A DNA stretch of 24,506 nt, from IMG/VR virus record IMGVR_UViG_3300037191_002707, positions 1 to 24,506 of that record; one strand, written 5' to 3'. The notes under the pieces are model-generated. The model did not search any database. It was not told the DNA's origin and saw nothing but the letters and a program-made list of their open reading frames with translations. Of this stretch, positions 23,858 through 24,506 are shown piece after piece (positions within the stretch are counted from its first letter, which is position 1; every line of letters starts with the position of its first letter). The position numbers were made by a program, and so were the translations under genes. This stretch comes from a virus.

Positions 23858-23943
23858 ATATTGGTGTGGCTGGTATACGGGGTGTTTAGGGTATAACCCT
23901 ACATACTCCCCATCCCCCTGTACACATACACCCACACCAATAT
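23858..23943. repeat. 86-bp element bounded by perfect 12-bp inverted repeats
   Basis: The arms ATATTGGTGTGG (23858-23869) and CCACACCAATAT (23932-23943) are perfect inverted copies. The interior includes a 5-bp stem AGGGT-ATA-ACCCT (23888-23900) and GGGG/CCCC tracts that could pair. No coding potential is seen. It could be a structured RNA, a recombination or binding site, or a part of cos. Confidence 0.8.
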
Positions 23944-24046
23944 GGTGGCGGCCATCCGGCCACTCTATTTATATACCCTTATGTACTTAAATATATATAT
24001 ATAAAACAAGGGGTTAGTGGCAAAAAATAAAATGGCCGTGACCAAC

Positions 24047-24073
24047 AAAGTCGCGGCCAGTGGCGGCCACTTT
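24047..24073. other. 27-bp GC-rich near-palindrome, cosN candidate
   Basis: The element reads AAAGT on the left and ACTTT on the right, with 22 of 27 positions symmetric about 24060. Its left half includes an inverted copy of the 11-bp unit and its centre includes AGTGGC-G-GCCACT. GC-rich partial two-fold symmetry is what a terminase nicking site should show. The nick positions cannot be read from sequence alone. Confidence 0.45.
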
Positions 24074-24074
24074 A

Positions 24075-24297
24075 ACGATTGGTGTGAACGAATACTAAAT
24101 AACTAAAATCTCTCATCTATAAAAAGCGTATGAATCATACGACACAAAAGTTGGGCATCAATCTGCTCATCTCATCAATAATCATCAACCATCCTATTAA
24201 CGCATGGCGTGAACGAGTTGAGGTATGAAATCTCATAACTAAATTTTTGACAACCAATGAAACGGTTAATCATCTATTTTACGAATGGTTCATACGA
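24075..24297. repeat. Four related motifs of about 16 bp
   Basis: Motifs at 24075-24091 (TTGGTGTGAACGA), 24127-24141 (CGTATGA-A-TCATACG, a perfect 7-bp dyad), 24201-24216 (ATGGCGTGAACGA) and 24281-24297 (ATGGTTCATACGA) share an (A/T)TGGxxxxAxACGA-like pattern. They look like iterated protein binding sites, for example cos accessory or phage repressor sites. Confidence 0.5.
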
Positions 24298-24506
24298 TAG
24301 TCATGTGCTGAAATAATATGATGGTTTGTATCATTAATTGATATTTTTACTCTGGTATTGCCCGGTTATTGAGGGTTTATTCCCTATCACTAGGTAGGCT
24401 GATAATGATGATATCCCCTACAACCCACGTCATCATTGGGGTTTCGGCAAGTGAAAGAATGACCCCATAATTTCGAATATAGTCAAAGAACGAGCGGCGC
24501 AGTACC

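Larger units (their letters stand above)
23599..24376. other. Repeat-rich noncoding region, candidate cos region
   Basis: About 780 bases upstream of the small terminase gene contain no supported gene. Within it are the repeats and dyads listed separately. It is mostly AT-rich, broken by GC-rich islands that contain GGCC and GGCCGCGAC. In lambda-like phages the cos site (cosN, cosB) lies immediately upstream of Nu1, so the position and repeats favour this as cos. No promoter is convincing; weak pairs (TTGTCA, 17 bases, TAATGT) occur near 23650. Confidence 0.55.

Noticed and set aside
23689-23889. 66-codon plus-strand frame across the 11-bp array
   Set aside because: Starts with TTG, has no ribosome-binding site, and part of it is simply the tandem repeat; opposite strand to all other genes.
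24377-24505. 42-codon minus-strand frame entering from the right edge
   Set aside because: It might be the end of a gene, but it is short, has no recognisable motif and its start is outside the window.

Overview
The window is the late structural (morphogenesis) region of a temperate-type, lambda-like siphophage or prophage, probably of a gammaproteobacterium. This is inferred from gene order and protein families. GC content is moderate to low, and no host gene, integrase or tRNA is visible. All supported genes lie on the minus strand, so transcription runs from right (about 23.6 kb) to left (position 1). The order follows the lambda late operon almost gene for gene: Nu1 (small terminase), A (large terminase), W, B (portal), C (capsid protease plus scaffold-like tail), D (decoration), E (major capsid), an FI-position gene, FII, Z, U, V (tail tube), G, T, H (tape measure), two tail-tip genes in the M/L position, and J (tip/fibre). 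Genes abut or overlap (TAATG or ATGA junctions), as expected for a translationally coupled operon.

Two expression signals stand out. A hairpin followed by a nine-T run lies just after the major capsid gene and should reduce transcription of the tail half. Gene G ends over an A AAA AAG heptamer whose -1 frame opens exactly into T, so T is almost certainly made as a GT frameshift fusion.

Downstream of J (about 4.9 kb to 1) is an accessory cluster. It holds a 56-residue holin-like membrane protein, a membrane-anchored coiled-coil protein, a complete CheY-like receiver protein, a 106-residue unknown, a 146-residue membrane protein, a 272-residue unknown, a 486-residue LamG-like repeat protein, and a partial protein with a bacterial Ig-like (DUF5011-type) domain that runs off the left edge. 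The last two look like one adhesin split by a frame change. No endolysin, spanin, K (NlpC/P60 peptidase) or I gene is visible.

The right end (23.6 to 24.5 kb) is noncoding and unusually rich in repeats: three perfect 11-bp tandem repeats, an inverted copy of the same unit inside a 27-bp GC-rich near-palindrome, an 86-bp element bounded by perfect 12-bp inverted repeats, and four related motifs of about 16 bp. Its position directly upstream of the small-terminase gene makes it the best candidate for the cos region (cosN and cosB).

The most unusual item is the phage-operon receiver domain with all phosphorylation residues intact, coupled to a membrane coiled-coil protein. All assignments come from reading the sequence and from memory of the families; no searches were run.
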